Assembly: GCA_902555585.1 (NCBI GenBank)
Contig: CACDSY010000004.1
Location: 1-64,000, forward strand
DNA: 64,000 nt
Direction: 5' to 3'
DNA from: an uncultured Pelagibacteraceae bacterium
Lineage (GTDB): Bacteria > Pseudomonadota > Alphaproteobacteria > Pelagibacterales > Pelagibacteraceae
This document shows, piece after piece, positions 34,743 to 43,013 of this stretch (its first letter is position 1; each line of letters begins with the position of its first letter). The notes under the pieces are model-generated. The model was not told where the DNA came from. It made no database searches and was given only the letters and a program-made list of their open reading frames with translations. Both the position numbers and the translations under genes were made by a program.

Positions 34743-35768
34743 TTATGAGTTTGAAAGTGATTCTTGCAATTCTTTGTTAGATATATAGCCTTTAGCATTT
34801 CCTTGTTTATCAACTACCTCACAATTAGAGTTACTACAAACAACTTGAGGTAGAAATTCCTCTATAAATTGGTCTTCTTCAACTTTTATCAAGTTTGATT
34901 TGTCAATATCATCTGATTGATTTACTGGTTTCATTATAATTTTTGCTTTTATAACCTTTGTTCTATTTACGTCTTTAACAAAAGCCTCAACATACTCATC
35001 GGCAGGGTTCATTATGATTTCTACAGGTGTTCCTACCTGTACAAGTTTTCCTGCATTTAAAATTCCGATATGATCTCCTAACCTTAATGACTCATCAAGA
35101 TCATGAGTAATAAATACTATTGTCTTTTTTAATTCTGATTGGAGGTCTATAAGTTGTTTCTGCATATCACTTCTAATTAAAGGATCTAAAGCAGAAAAAG
35201 CTTCATCCATTAACATTATGTCTGTGTCAGTAGCCAAGGCTCTTGCAAGACCTACTCGCTGTTGCATACCTCCAGAAAGTTGTGCGGGATATTGATTTTC
35301 AAATCCAGTCAATCCGACAGATTCGATTTTTTCCATAGCAACAGAATTTCTTTTTTCAATTTCCATACCTTGCATCTCGAGTCCGTAACCAACATTTTGT
35401 AAAACTGTTTTGTGCGGGAATAGCCCAAATCGTTGAAATACCATACTCATTTTCTGTCTTCTAAATTCAATTAATTGTTCTTTGTTTAAAGTGGTAACAT
35501 CTTTGCCTTCTACTAAAATTTCTCCAGAGGTTGGGTCTATTAATCTATTTAAATGTCTAATTAGCGTTGATTTTCCTGATCCAGACAAACCCATACAAAC
35601 AAATGTTTCTCCTTCTTCAATTTTTAAAGAAACATTATCTAATCCGACTGTATGTCCAGTTTTTTCTAGAACATCTTCTTTTGAAGCTCCCTCTTGCACC
35701 ATTTTAAGTACGCTGTCAGGTTTTGGACCAAAAATTTTGTATACGTTATTGATTTCGATTTTAGACAT
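34743..35768 (-). CDS. proV: Glycine betaine/proline-type ABC transporter ATP-binding protein (ProV, copy 1)
   Basis: A 341-residue ATPase of the ProV/OpuAA family. It has the family N-terminal segment ending 'EKTGHTVGLDNVSLKIEEG', Walker A 'GLSGSGKST', signature 'LSGGMQQRVGLARALA', Walker B 'IMLMDEAFSALDPLIRSDM', switch 'FITHDLDESLRLGDHIGIL', and a shortened, divergent CBS-type C-terminus (from about residue 270). It energises uptake of a quaternary amine. No permease is adjacent; the double permease at 38809-40926 and a second ProV at 41006 are 3-5 kb away. It is divergent from the gamma-butyrobetaine hydroxylase gene over 114 bp. Confidence 0.92.
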   Translation of the reverse strand: MSKIEINNVYKIFGPKPDSVLKMVQEGASKEDVLEKTGHTVGLDNVSLKIEEGETFVCMGLSGSGKSTLIRHLNRLIDPTSGEILVEGKDVTTLNKEQLIEFRRQKMSMVFQRFGLFPHKTVLQNVGYGLEMQGMEIEKRNSVAMEKIESVGLTGFENQYPAQLSGGMQQRVGLARALATDTDIMLMDEAFSALDPLIRSDMQKQLIDLQSELKKTIVFITHDLDESLRLGDHIGILNAGKLVQVGTPVEIIMNPADEYVEAFVKDVNRTKVIKAKIIMKPVNQSDDIDKSNLIKVEEDQFIEEFLPQVVCSNSNCEVVDKQGNAKGYISNKELQESLSNS

Positions 35769-35829
35769 TTATTTAAAGTTTAGTTCTTTTAGCGCATCAA
35801 ATCAAATCAACAATAAAGTAACTTTATAG

Positions 35830-35850
35830 AATTCAACTATTAATTGAATT
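35830..35850. promoter_or_regulatory. Interrupted palindrome in the proV / GBBH divergent region
   Basis: AATTCAA and TTGAATT are perfect inverted 7-mers separated by 7 bp, centred in the lower half of the 114 bp divergent region. It is placed where a regulator could control both the transporter ATPase and the carnitine-forming hydroxylase. The rest of the region is plain AT-rich sequence. The operator role is a guess. Confidence 0.35.
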
Positions 35851-35882
35851 GAAATTTTTTTCATTTTATATAATTATTTATT

Positions 35883-37016
35883 ATGAATTCGATTTCTAAA
35901 ATCGCAAAAAACGGCACTTATTTACAAATTACTTGGAACGATGGTGAAGAAAGTAAATTTAATTACATGTGGTTAAGAGATAATTGTCCTACAGCACATG
36001 ATAAAGATTCAAGACATAGAATGTTTAATATCTTAGACGTATCAAAAGAAATAAATCCCAAAAAATATTCATTAACTGGTGATGGAAAATTAGAAATAGA
36101 GTGGAGTGAGGGTGACCACACAAGTTATTATGATCCTAAGTGGTTGAGAGAAAATTGTTATACTATTAAAAATAAACAAGAATATATTTCACCTTATCAT
36201 CTTTGGGATAATAATTTGGAAAACGAATTCTCATCGATATGTATTGAACATGATGAAGTAATTAATTCTGATGAAGGATTAATAAAGTGGTTAGAATTAT
36301 TACATCACAAAGGTATAGCAATAGTAAAAAATTCACCAACAGAAAAAAAATCAGGTTTTGATATTCTTCATAGAATAAGTCACGTAAGAGAAACCTTTTT
36401 TAAAACCCCATTTGAAGTAATCAATATTCCAAAACCAAATAATTCTGCTTACACAGCTCATGCTTTAAGAAACCACATGGATTTACCTTGGTTTGAATTA
36501 CCACCTGGTTATCAGTTTTTACACTGTTTAGTAAATGATGCAAAGGGTGGAGACTCTTCTGCAATTGATGGCTTTGCTGTTGCTGATTATTTGAGGAAAA
36601 ATGAAAAAGAGATTTTTGAGACATTAATCTCTGTACCACTAAAGTTTAGAGATAAAGATTATACCCAAGAATCTCACCGAAGCTTCCATGCCCCAGCAAT
36701 TAGTTTAACAAAAGATAAAGATTTTCATGATATTAGATTTAGTGTTGCAACTATGGATGCATTAGACTGCCATCCAGACCAAATGGACAAAGTTTATAAA
36801 GCTCACCACAGATTTGGTAATCTTTTACATGATGACAAATTTCAAATTAAATTTCGACTAGGACCAGGAGACATATTCTCTTTTAATAATAGGCGTGTTT
36901 TACACGGCAGAACAGCTTTTGATCCAAATTCAGGTCATCGTCATCTTCAAGGATACTATTTAGATAGAGATGAAATACTTGGAAGATTGGAATATCTTAA
37001 AAAATATAAATTATAA
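35883..37016 (+). CDS. Gamma-butyrobetaine hydroxylase-like 2OG-Fe(II) dioxygenase
   Basis: A 377-residue two-domain protein: an N-terminal DUF971-type domain (residues ~8-100, 'YMWLRDNCP') and a TauD-like domain with H198, D200 ('LRNHMDLPWFELPPGYQFLHCL') and H341 ('RRVLHGRTAF'). The layout is that of BBOX/TMLH enzymes, which use 2-oxoglutarate and O2; gamma-butyrobetaine hydroxylase makes L-carnitine. The zinc Cys cluster of the animal enzyme is mostly missing (only C35 near the expected site). The carnitine-degrading genes 5 kb away support carnitine formation, but trimethyllysine or another betaine is possible. No SD is seen; divergent from proV. Confidence 0.85.
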   Translation: MNSISKIAKNGTYLQITWNDGEESKFNYMWLRDNCPTAHDKDSRHRMFNILDVSKEINPKKYSLTGDGKLEIEWSEGDHTSYYDPKWLRENCYTIKNKQEYISPYHLWDNNLENEFSSICIEHDEVINSDEGLIKWLELLHHKGIAIVKNSPTEKKSGFDILHRISHVRETFFKTPFEVINIPKPNNSAYTAHALRNHMDLPWFELPPGYQFLHCLVNDAKGGDSSAIDGFAVADYLRKNEKEIFETLISVPLKFRDKDYTQESHRSFHAPAISLTKDKDFHDIRFSVATMDALDCHPDQMDKVYKAHHRFGNLLHDDKFQIKFRLGPGDIFSFNNRRVLHGRTAFDPNSGHRHLQGYYLDRDEILGRLEYLKKYKL

Positions 37017-37649
37017 GTTTTCAAATATAAGATTGTTATTTTTATTATATTTCAAAAACTCCTTTTTACTTTTAATTGTGTAATAATATTTCTCTTTATT
37101 AATCATTTGTATTTTTTCATTATTTAAAAACTTTTTATCTAATATTAGATATTTTACTCTTTTATTAAGGCTACTTTTCAAAATAGATTTTATGCTAGAT
37201 TTGTAGGAAAATGATAAACCAACAGATAGTTTTGAATTAAGTTTAAGAAGATTATAGATATTTTCATGTTTAAAAGAGATAAAAATACATTTTTTGAAAC
37301 CTCTAGTTTCTTCAATCAAATTAGATAAAAGTTTTTTACTAAATAATGGCTTTATTTCAATAAAGATGGGAAATTTTTTTTTTGAGATTTTTAGAACCTC
37401 TTTTAACGGTGGTATTTGAAAGTTTTTATTTTTAATTTTTTTTAGATCTTCATAATTAATATTTTTGATACTTTTACTTATTTTAAAAATTCTCTTTAAA
37501 GTAAAATCATGAAAACATACAAACTTTTTATCCCTGGTTGAATGTATATCTGTCTCAATACCAAATCTTTTTTTAAATGATGCTCTAAACGACTTTAGGC
37601 AGTTTTCTTTGTAACTCTTATTTACAATTCCTCTATGTATTATATGCAT
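37011..37649 (-). CDS. Glycerophosphodiester phosphodiesterase family protein
   Basis: A 212-residue protein, short for the GDPD family (usually 230-350). The active-site set is complete: H5-R6, E15, E32 and D34 ('GIETDIHSTRD'), H47 ('CFHDFTL') and 'PIFIEIKP'. It would hydrolyse glycerophosphodiesters such as glycerophosphocholine to an alcohol and glycerol 3-phosphate. No signal peptide, so cytoplasmic. It overlaps the convergent hydroxylase gene by 6 bp. In a betaine/carnitine setting, release of choline from glycerophosphocholine is an attractive role, not proven. The protein is exceptionally Lys-rich. Confidence 0.85.
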   Translation of the reverse strand: MHIIHRGIVNKSYKENCLKSFRASFKKRFGIETDIHSTRDKKFVCFHDFTLKRIFKISKSIKNINYEDLKKIKNKNFQIPPLKEVLKISKKKFPIFIEIKPLFSKKLLSNLIEETRGFKKCIFISFKHENIYNLLKLNSKLSVGLSFSYKSSIKSILKSSLNKRVKYLILDKKFLNNEKIQMINKEKYYYTIKSKKEFLKYNKNNNLIFENL

Positions 37650-37651
37650 GT

Positions 37652-37684
37652 AAAAAAAAAGGGCTCTGTTTTCACAAAGCCCTT
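37652..37684 (-). terminator. Intrinsic terminator after the glycine-betaine binding-protein gene
   Basis: On the minus strand a 7 bp stem (AAGGGCT/AGCCCTT, 37659-37665 with 37678-37684) plus three more pairs around one mismatch encloses a 4-nt loop, and nine T residues follow (37652-37660). It lies 24 bp after the proX stop and just before the GDPD start, so GDPD transcription depends on read-through or its own promoter. Confidence 0.88.
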
Positions 37685-37708
37685 AATTATTTTTTTGAAG
37701 TTTAATTA

Positions 37709-38719
37709 TTAGTTAGGTAACCAACTTTTCCATTTATCTGGATTGTTATCTAACCACTCATTTACAACTTCTTTAACGTCTCTTTTTTTGATGTCAACTT
37801 CTACAAGCATCTTAGCTTGGTCTAAGTTTTCTAATTTCATTCTTTCAAAAAAAGCTTTTGCTTTAGCATGTTCTGGTTTAGCAAATGTGTCAGGATTTCC
37901 ATAATTCATAGTATAATCTTTATCCCAACCAGTTGCTGGCCATCCATCTGTACCGCAAGTTTTCCAGTTGTTTGCTTCAGTAAATGTGTCTCCTGCACAA
38001 GTTTTGTATTCAGGAAGTTGAACTCCTACCATGTCAAACTCACCAAAGAACCAGTGTGGTGACCATAAGTATAACAAGAACGGCTCTTTTCTCATGTAAG
38101 CAGCTTTTGCTTCTGCAATTGCAGCCGCTTCAGTGCCTAGCTCATCTGCTTGGAAATCAATTCCTAAAAGATCAAGTCTTTTTTGGTCATGACAGTTCCA
38201 ACCAGCTACAGGACATCCAATTAATCTTCCTTTACCGCCTGTTTCAATAGTTGCAAATTTAGCTTTATGTTTGTTTAGGTCTCTCCAAGTTTTAATGCCC
38301 ATTTCTTCTGCAGCATATCTAGGTATCCAGTAATCTGACATACCGATGATTCCAGTAGTTCCTAAAAGATCAACTGTTCCATCTCCTTTATAAGATTTTA
38401 CTACTTTGCCGTCATAAATTAAATCTTCATTAAACATTACATCGTCTGCCTCTGCATAACTTGGCCAACTCTCGCAAGCGAAATCAAGTTCTCCAGCTGC
38501 AATTGCTTCCCATAATCCAGTACCAGATGGGAAAACTGTTTGTTTAATTTTATAGCCCATTTCTCGTTCAAGAATTGCTACTGCAACTTCACAAGTGATT
38601 ATTCCACCTGTCCAGTCAGCAATAGCAGCATGTAATCTTTTTGCATTTGCCTGAGTAAGACTAGCAAATAAAATTACGAAAGATAAAAATAGAGCTGATA
38701 TTGTTTTTGATAACCTCAT
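37709..38719 (-). CDS. proX: Glycine betaine/proline-type ABC transporter substrate-binding protein (OpuAC/ProX family)
   Basis: A 336-residue periplasmic protein with signal peptide residues 1-26 (ends A-N-A). The OpuAC fold is recognised by 'AAIADWTGGIITCEVAVAILEREMGYKI' and 'GELDFACESWPSY', and Trp/Tyr-rich loops ('SDYWIPRY', 'LYLWSPHWFFGEFDM') would build the aromatic cage for a quaternary ammonium group. Paired Cys are probably disulfides. It binds glycine betaine or a relative such as proline betaine, carnitine, choline or DMSP. It has a strong SD (AGAGAGGA) and a terminator after it, and follows proW by 89 bp. Confidence 0.92.
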   Translation of the reverse strand: MRLSKTISALFLSFVILFASLTQANAKRLHAAIADWTGGIITCEVAVAILEREMGYKIKQTVFPSGTGLWEAIAAGELDFACESWPSYAEADDVMFNEDLIYDGKVVKSYKGDGTVDLLGTTGIIGMSDYWIPRYAAEEMGIKTWRDLNKHKAKFATIETGGKGRLIGCPVAGWNCHDQKRLDLLGIDFQADELGTEAAAIAEAKAAYMRKEPFLLYLWSPHWFFGEFDMVGVQLPEYKTCAGDTFTEANNWKTCGTDGWPATGWDKDYTMNYGNPDTFAKPEHAKAKAFFERMKLENLDQAKMLVEVDIKKRDVKEVVNEWLDNNPDKWKSWLPN

Positions 38720-38808
38720 TTATTTCCTCTCTTTTAATTAATTAAAGTCTTATTTTAAAACAAAAATTACTAGTTTGTAAACTGTGAATAATGATGCTTT
38801 TACTTGAC

Positions 38809-40926
38809 TTATAAACCTAGAGCTTCTCTTTGTTTTTTAGTCCAAGCAAGCGATATTCGGTCTATAATTATTGCCAATAATACAATTCCTATACCGGCTG
38901 CTAATCCTCTACCAGTATCTGATCTTGCCAATCCATTAAATACCTCTAAACCTAATCCTTTTCCTCCAATTAAAGGTGTAACAATCTGCATAGCAAAAGC
39001 CATAATAACTGTTTGATTAAATCCAATTACTAAACTTGGAATAGCTAATGGAAATTTAATTTTATTTAGAGTTTGTAATAAAGTACCACCAAATGAACGT
39101 GAAACTTCTGAGTAAGTCCCAGACACTTGAGTTAAACCTAAAGATGTTAATCGAATGATGGGTGGTATAGAGTATATAACTGTTGCAAGTACTGCAGATA
39201 CTATTCCTCCTCCAAAAAACATTAAAACAGGAATTAAATAACAGAAGTAAGGTAAAGTCTGCATGGCATCCAAAACCACGTTTTGAACATTTCTAAATCT
39301 CTCATTATAAGAGGCAATTATTCCAAGAGGAACTCCAATTATAAAACATAAAGCTACAGACACTAAAACAGATGATAGTGTTATCATTGATTGTGGCCAT
39401 ATCCCACAAGCACCAATGAAAAGTAATAATATTGCTGTAATAATTGCAAATCTAATACCGACAGTAAAATATCCAATTGCTGCAAATACCCCTAATGTAT
39501 ACCACCATGGCACATGAGTTAAGAATATATCAAGTGGTCTTAAAAGTTTAAGATATACAAATCCCCTAAGAGCTTTAGTAAATGCAATAAAACTAGGATT
39601 AACAGTTAAAGATTCTACACTGTTAGAAATTGGTTGTCTTATAGACAATCTCCACTCTTCAGGAAATGATCCTATACTTATTATGTAGGAGTCAACGAAT
39701 GATATAGTCAGAACAAGTAAAAAAGATGGTATTATATAATATCTTCTAGAAATTATTTCACCAATATCTCTAGCTGTTTCTTTATTTGCTAAAGAAACAC
39801 AAAATTCAAATACATACGCAATAAATTTTGTTAAATTTGTGCAAACAAAATTAATTAAACCAGCTAAAAATTCTAAAGGCTTTTCTATAATTCTTGCTAT
39901 TACAAATTTTTCCCAAGATTGTGGGAGTAAATAAAATTTTTGAACATTCGATGGAAGTATTTGTTTTGTTTTACTAAATGACATACTAAATCTATCAAAC
40001 ATTATTGCCATGAAAAGAATACAAAGTCCTCCTTCCATTGCCCATCCAACATCAAGTCTTCTAATTGCTTGCCATACTTGACCACCAATTCCTTCAGCTC
40101 CAATAAAACATGCTAAAACTACAAGCGCTAAAGCCATCATTATCACCTGATTAATTCCCATCATTATACTTGGAAGTGAAAGTGGAATTTTAATTTTAAA
40201 TAGGAGTTGTAACTTACTTGATCCAAATGAGGTTGCAGACTCTATTGTTTCTGCTGAAACTTGTCTTATACCAGTATTTGTTAATCTTATTATAGGAGGC
40301 ATCGAGTAAATCATTGTGGCTAATATTGCTGGAGCTCCTCCAATTCCAAAAAAGAAAAGAGCAGGAAAAAGATAAACAAAAGCTGGCATTACTTGCATTG
40401 TATCTAAAATAGGCTTCATAAAATTTTCAAATCTGTCACTTTGTGAGCAAAGCACACCTAGGGTAACACCTACTACTACACATAGTAAAACAGATAAACC
40501 CATCAATGCCACCGTTTGCAGAGACGGTTCCCACATTCCAGTTGCACCCCAAAAATAAATGACGAATAAAGAGTACAATCCTAATCTTAAACCACCTGCA
40601 ATTAAGCAAGGTAAAAATATTAATGCCGCAATTAATAGCCAGGGTGAGTCGATCAAAAAATCTTCAACGAAGTAATATACATTTTTTATATAATTGGCTA
40701 TTATTTTGGTAATCCATCTATAATTTTTCTTTAAATAATCTTCACCTTCATTAACCCATGCTGTAAATGTAAATTGGTCAGTGACGACCTTCGGCATTTT
40801 TGAGGGACCATCGCTTTGAAAAGATAACCACAGTGCAACTAAAAATGTTATTAAGATTACAGAATATGTAATAATATTTTTTGATGAATTTGGCTTTCCT
40901 TGGATACTTGCTACTTCAGAAGACAT
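38809..40926 (-). CDS. proW: ProW-type permease, internally duplicated double-domain fusion
   Basis: A 705-residue inner-membrane protein made of two homologous ProW-like halves (about residues 20-320 and 395-700), each with a BPD_transp_1 domain. Matching segments lie ~378 residues apart: 'IYSMPPIIRLTNTGIRQVS' versus 'IYSIPPIIRLTSLGLTQVS', and the coupling helices 'SFGSSKLQLLFKIKIPLSLPSI' versus 'SFGGTLLQTLNKIKFPLAIPSL'. ProW normally works as a homodimer of ~300-350 residues, so this gene encodes both pore halves in one chain. It precedes proX on minus and is divergent from a proV gene over 79 bp. Confidence 0.92.
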   Translation of the reverse strand: MSSEVASIQGKPNSSKNIITYSVILITFLVALWLSFQSDGPSKMPKVVTDQFTFTAWVNEGEDYLKKNYRWITKIIANYIKNVYYFVEDFLIDSPWLLIAALIFLPCLIAGGLRLGLYSLFVIYFWGATGMWEPSLQTVALMGLSVLLCVVVGVTLGVLCSQSDRFENFMKPILDTMQVMPAFVYLFPALFFFGIGGAPAILATMIYSMPPIIRLTNTGIRQVSAETIESATSFGSSKLQLLFKIKIPLSLPSIMMGINQVIMMALALVVLACFIGAEGIGGQVWQAIRRLDVGWAMEGGLCILFMAIMFDRFSMSFSKTKQILPSNVQKFYLLPQSWEKFVIARIIEKPLEFLAGLINFVCTNLTKFIAYVFEFCVSLANKETARDIGEIISRRYYIIPSFLLVLTISFVDSYIISIGSFPEEWRLSIRQPISNSVESLTVNPSFIAFTKALRGFVYLKLLRPLDIFLTHVPWWYTLGVFAAIGYFTVGIRFAIITAILLLFIGACGIWPQSMITLSSVLVSVALCFIIGVPLGIIASYNERFRNVQNVVLDAMQTLPYFCYLIPVLMFFGGGIVSAVLATVIYSIPPIIRLTSLGLTQVSGTYSEVSRSFGGTLLQTLNKIKFPLAIPSLVIGFNQTVIMAFAMQIVTPLIGGKGLGLEVFNGLARSDTGRGLAAGIGIVLLAIIIDRISLAWTKKQREALGL

Positions 40927-40985
40927 ATTATCTAAAATTTAAAATAAATAATTTTACTTTTAAAGAAAAATATTGTCTATTTTTG

Positions 40986-41001
40986 TGTTATTAAAATAAC
41001 A
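40986..41001. promoter_or_regulatory. Inverted repeat just before the second proV
   Basis: TGTTATT and AATAACA are perfect inverted 7-mers with a 2 bp spacer, ending 4 bp before the proV ATG in the 79 bp proW/proV divergent region. A bound protein or a hairpin here would block initiation. No SD is visible for this gene. Function is inferred only. Confidence 0.38.
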
Positions 41002-41005
41002 AAAT

Positions 41006-42052
41006 ATGAATAATCAACCAAAAATAACATGTTCAAATGTTTGGAAATTATTTGGTTCTGACGAACAAAGAATAATTAAAGATTTAGATAAAAGTTTATC
41101 AATAAAAGAAGTTCAAGAAAAAACCGGACATGTGGTTGCAGTGAAAAATGTTAGCTTTTCAATTGAGAAAGGTGAGACATTTGTTGTAATGGGCTTATCA
41201 GGAAGCGGAAAGTCAACTTTAGTTAGATGTATTTCAAGATTAATCGAACCAACATCTGGAACAGTTAAAATGGATGATGTTGATGTAACGAAAATGAGTG
41301 GCAGAGAATTATTAGATTTAAGAAGAAATAAAATGAGCATGGTTTTTCAACATTTTGGTTTATTTCCACATAGAACAGTTGTGGAGAATATTGGATATGG
41401 TTTAGAGATTAGAGGAAATAAAAAAAATGATAGATTAGAAAAATCAATGGAAGTTTTAAAAATGGTTGGTTTAGAAGGTTGGCACAATAATTATCCAAGA
41501 GAACTATCAGGAGGAATGCAACAAAGGGTAGGTTTAGCTCGTGCATTAGCTGTAGATCCAGAAATTTTAATTTTTGATGAACCTTTTTCAGCATTAGATC
41601 CATTAATTAGAAGAGAAATGCAGGATGAGCTATTAAAGATTCAAGAAAAATTACAGAAGACAATGGTATTTATTACTCATGATTTCTTAGAGGCAATTAA
41701 GATGGGTGATCATATAGCAATTATGAAAGATGGAGAAGTTTCTCAAGTGGGAACCCCAGAGGAAATTGTTGCTAACCCCAAAGATCAATATGTAAAAGAT
41801 TTTTGCGAAGACGTACCAAAATACAAAGTCCTTAGTGCAAGTAAAGTAATGAGAGAAGAATGTTGTGATGATACAAAAAAAATGTTTGAAAGCGGATCAA
41901 ATAATATCCCTCACAATTCAAAAATAGAAACTTTAATTGATAAGCTTGTAGATACAGATCAGAAATTTCCAGTGGTTAATAGTGAGACAGGCGAACTTAT
42001 TGGTGAAATTGATAGAGCAATAGTTATGAAATCAATGAAATCTGCTAGTTAA
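41006..42052 (+). CDS. proV: Glycine betaine/proline-type ABC transporter ATP-binding protein (ProV, copy 2)
   Basis: A 348-residue ATPase, paralogue of the one at 34743. Family N-terminus ends 'EKTGHVVAVKNVSFSIEKG'; Walker A 'GLSGSGKST', signature 'LSGGMQQRVGLARALA', Walker B 'ILIFDEPFSALDPLIRREM' and switch 'FITHDFLEAIKMGDHIAIM' are intact. The C-terminus (from ~275) is a reduced CBS-like domain ending 'FPVVNSETGELIGEIDRAIVMKSM'. With two distinct ATPases and a fused permease, the transporter may use a ProV heterodimer. It overlaps the convergent EamA gene by 8 bp. Confidence 0.93.
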   Translation: MNNQPKITCSNVWKLFGSDEQRIIKDLDKSLSIKEVQEKTGHVVAVKNVSFSIEKGETFVVMGLSGSGKSTLVRCISRLIEPTSGTVKMDDVDVTKMSGRELLDLRRNKMSMVFQHFGLFPHRTVVENIGYGLEIRGNKKNDRLEKSMEVLKMVGLEGWHNNYPRELSGGMQQRVGLARALAVDPEILIFDEPFSALDPLIRREMQDELLKIQEKLQKTMVFITHDFLEAIKMGDHIAIMKDGEVSQVGTPEEIVANPKDQYVKDFCEDVPKYKVLSASKVMREECCDDTKKMFESGSNNIPHNSKIETLIDKLVDTDQKFPVVNSETGELIGEIDRAIVMKSMKSAS

Positions 42053-42977
42053 TTTCTCTACTAACCTTAGTTTTTTTTTGTTTTACTTTATCTCTCCAAA
42101 TTATAATCATTCCAGCAAAAACAATTACAAAAACTCCCGGAAATAATTGTTCCCAAGGAGCCTCATTAAAAAATAGCCAACCTAAAACAAATGATGAAGG
42201 AATACCAAAATATTCAAACGAAGCCATTTTACTTGCAGAGATTAATCTATAAGAATAGATAAAAAGTATTGCTGCAGTACCTCCAAGAATACCAGTCAAT
42301 GTCATAAGAAAAAAATCTTGAGTACTTTTTATTTCTGCATGTCCAGTGGTCAATAAAAACAGCACAACACCACCAATTACATTAAATATTAAAGTATATA
42401 ATTGAATTTTTGCTGTTGAGTGACCATCAGGTATAAATTTTAAAATTATCACACTTAATGCCCAAGCTATCGCAGTTAGAATTGGAAATATTGAGTAAAA
42501 ACTAAATATGTCACTCCCTGGCTGAACAATTAAAACAACTCCAAAAAAACCTATAAAAATTGCAGACCATCTATAAATACCAACCTTATCCTTTAAAAAA
42601 ATTATCGATAAAATTACAATGAAAAATGGTGAAGAAAATGTAAGAACCATAGCAGTAGCAAATTCTAAGTTAATAACAGAAATAAATATAAATATATTCA
42701 TTGATAAGAAAGCCAAACCTCTTAAAAAGCTTAAGATAATGAATTTATTGTTTAGGTTCCTAAAAACTGAAATGTACTCTTTAGTAAATAAAATAAGTAT
42801 AAATAAAGGGATTACCCCCGCAATATTTCTGAATACTGCTAACTGAATTACAGTATATTCATTACCCAAAAACTTTATTACAACCATATACATATCCACA
42901 CATAGTATTGCTAAGAGCATGGTAAATATTGCTAAATATGTTTTTTTTAAATCTGTTTTTTCTGAAGAAATATTCAT
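42045..42977 (-). CDS. EamA/DMT superfamily transporter
   Basis: A 310-residue inner-membrane protein with ten hydrophobic segments. 'MVLTFSSPFFIVILSIIFLKDKVGIYRWSAIFIGFFGVVLIVQPG' closes the first EamA half and closely resembles the protein at 23910-24860. The C-terminal half ends 'FFNEAPWEQLFPGVFVIVFAGMIIIWRDK'. The substrate is unknown. It overlaps the 3' end of proV by 8 bp tail-to-tail and is divergent from the Fe-alcohol dehydrogenase gene over 36 bp. Confidence 0.88.
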   Translation of the reverse strand: MNISSEKTDLKKTYLAIFTMLLAILCVDMYMVVIKFLGNEYTVIQLAVFRNIAGVIPLFILILFTKEYISVFRNLNNKFIILSFLRGLAFLSMNIFIFISVINLEFATAMVLTFSSPFFIVILSIIFLKDKVGIYRWSAIFIGFFGVVLIVQPGSDIFSFYSIFPILTAIAWALSVIILKFIPDGHSTAKIQLYTLIFNVIGGVVLFLLTTGHAEIKSTQDFFLMTLTGILGGTAAILFIYSYRLISASKMASFEYFGIPSSFVLGWLFFNEAPWEQLFPGVFVIVFAGMIIIWRDKVKQKKTKVSREIN

Positions 42978-43013
42978 TTATAATTTTTTAAAATTGTATA
43001 CTTTATAAAAGAA

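Noticed and set aside
35482..35829. 115-codon plus-strand ORF antisense to proV
   Set aside because: Opposes the Walker A region of a clear ATPase; the translation is typical of a reverse-strand shadow.
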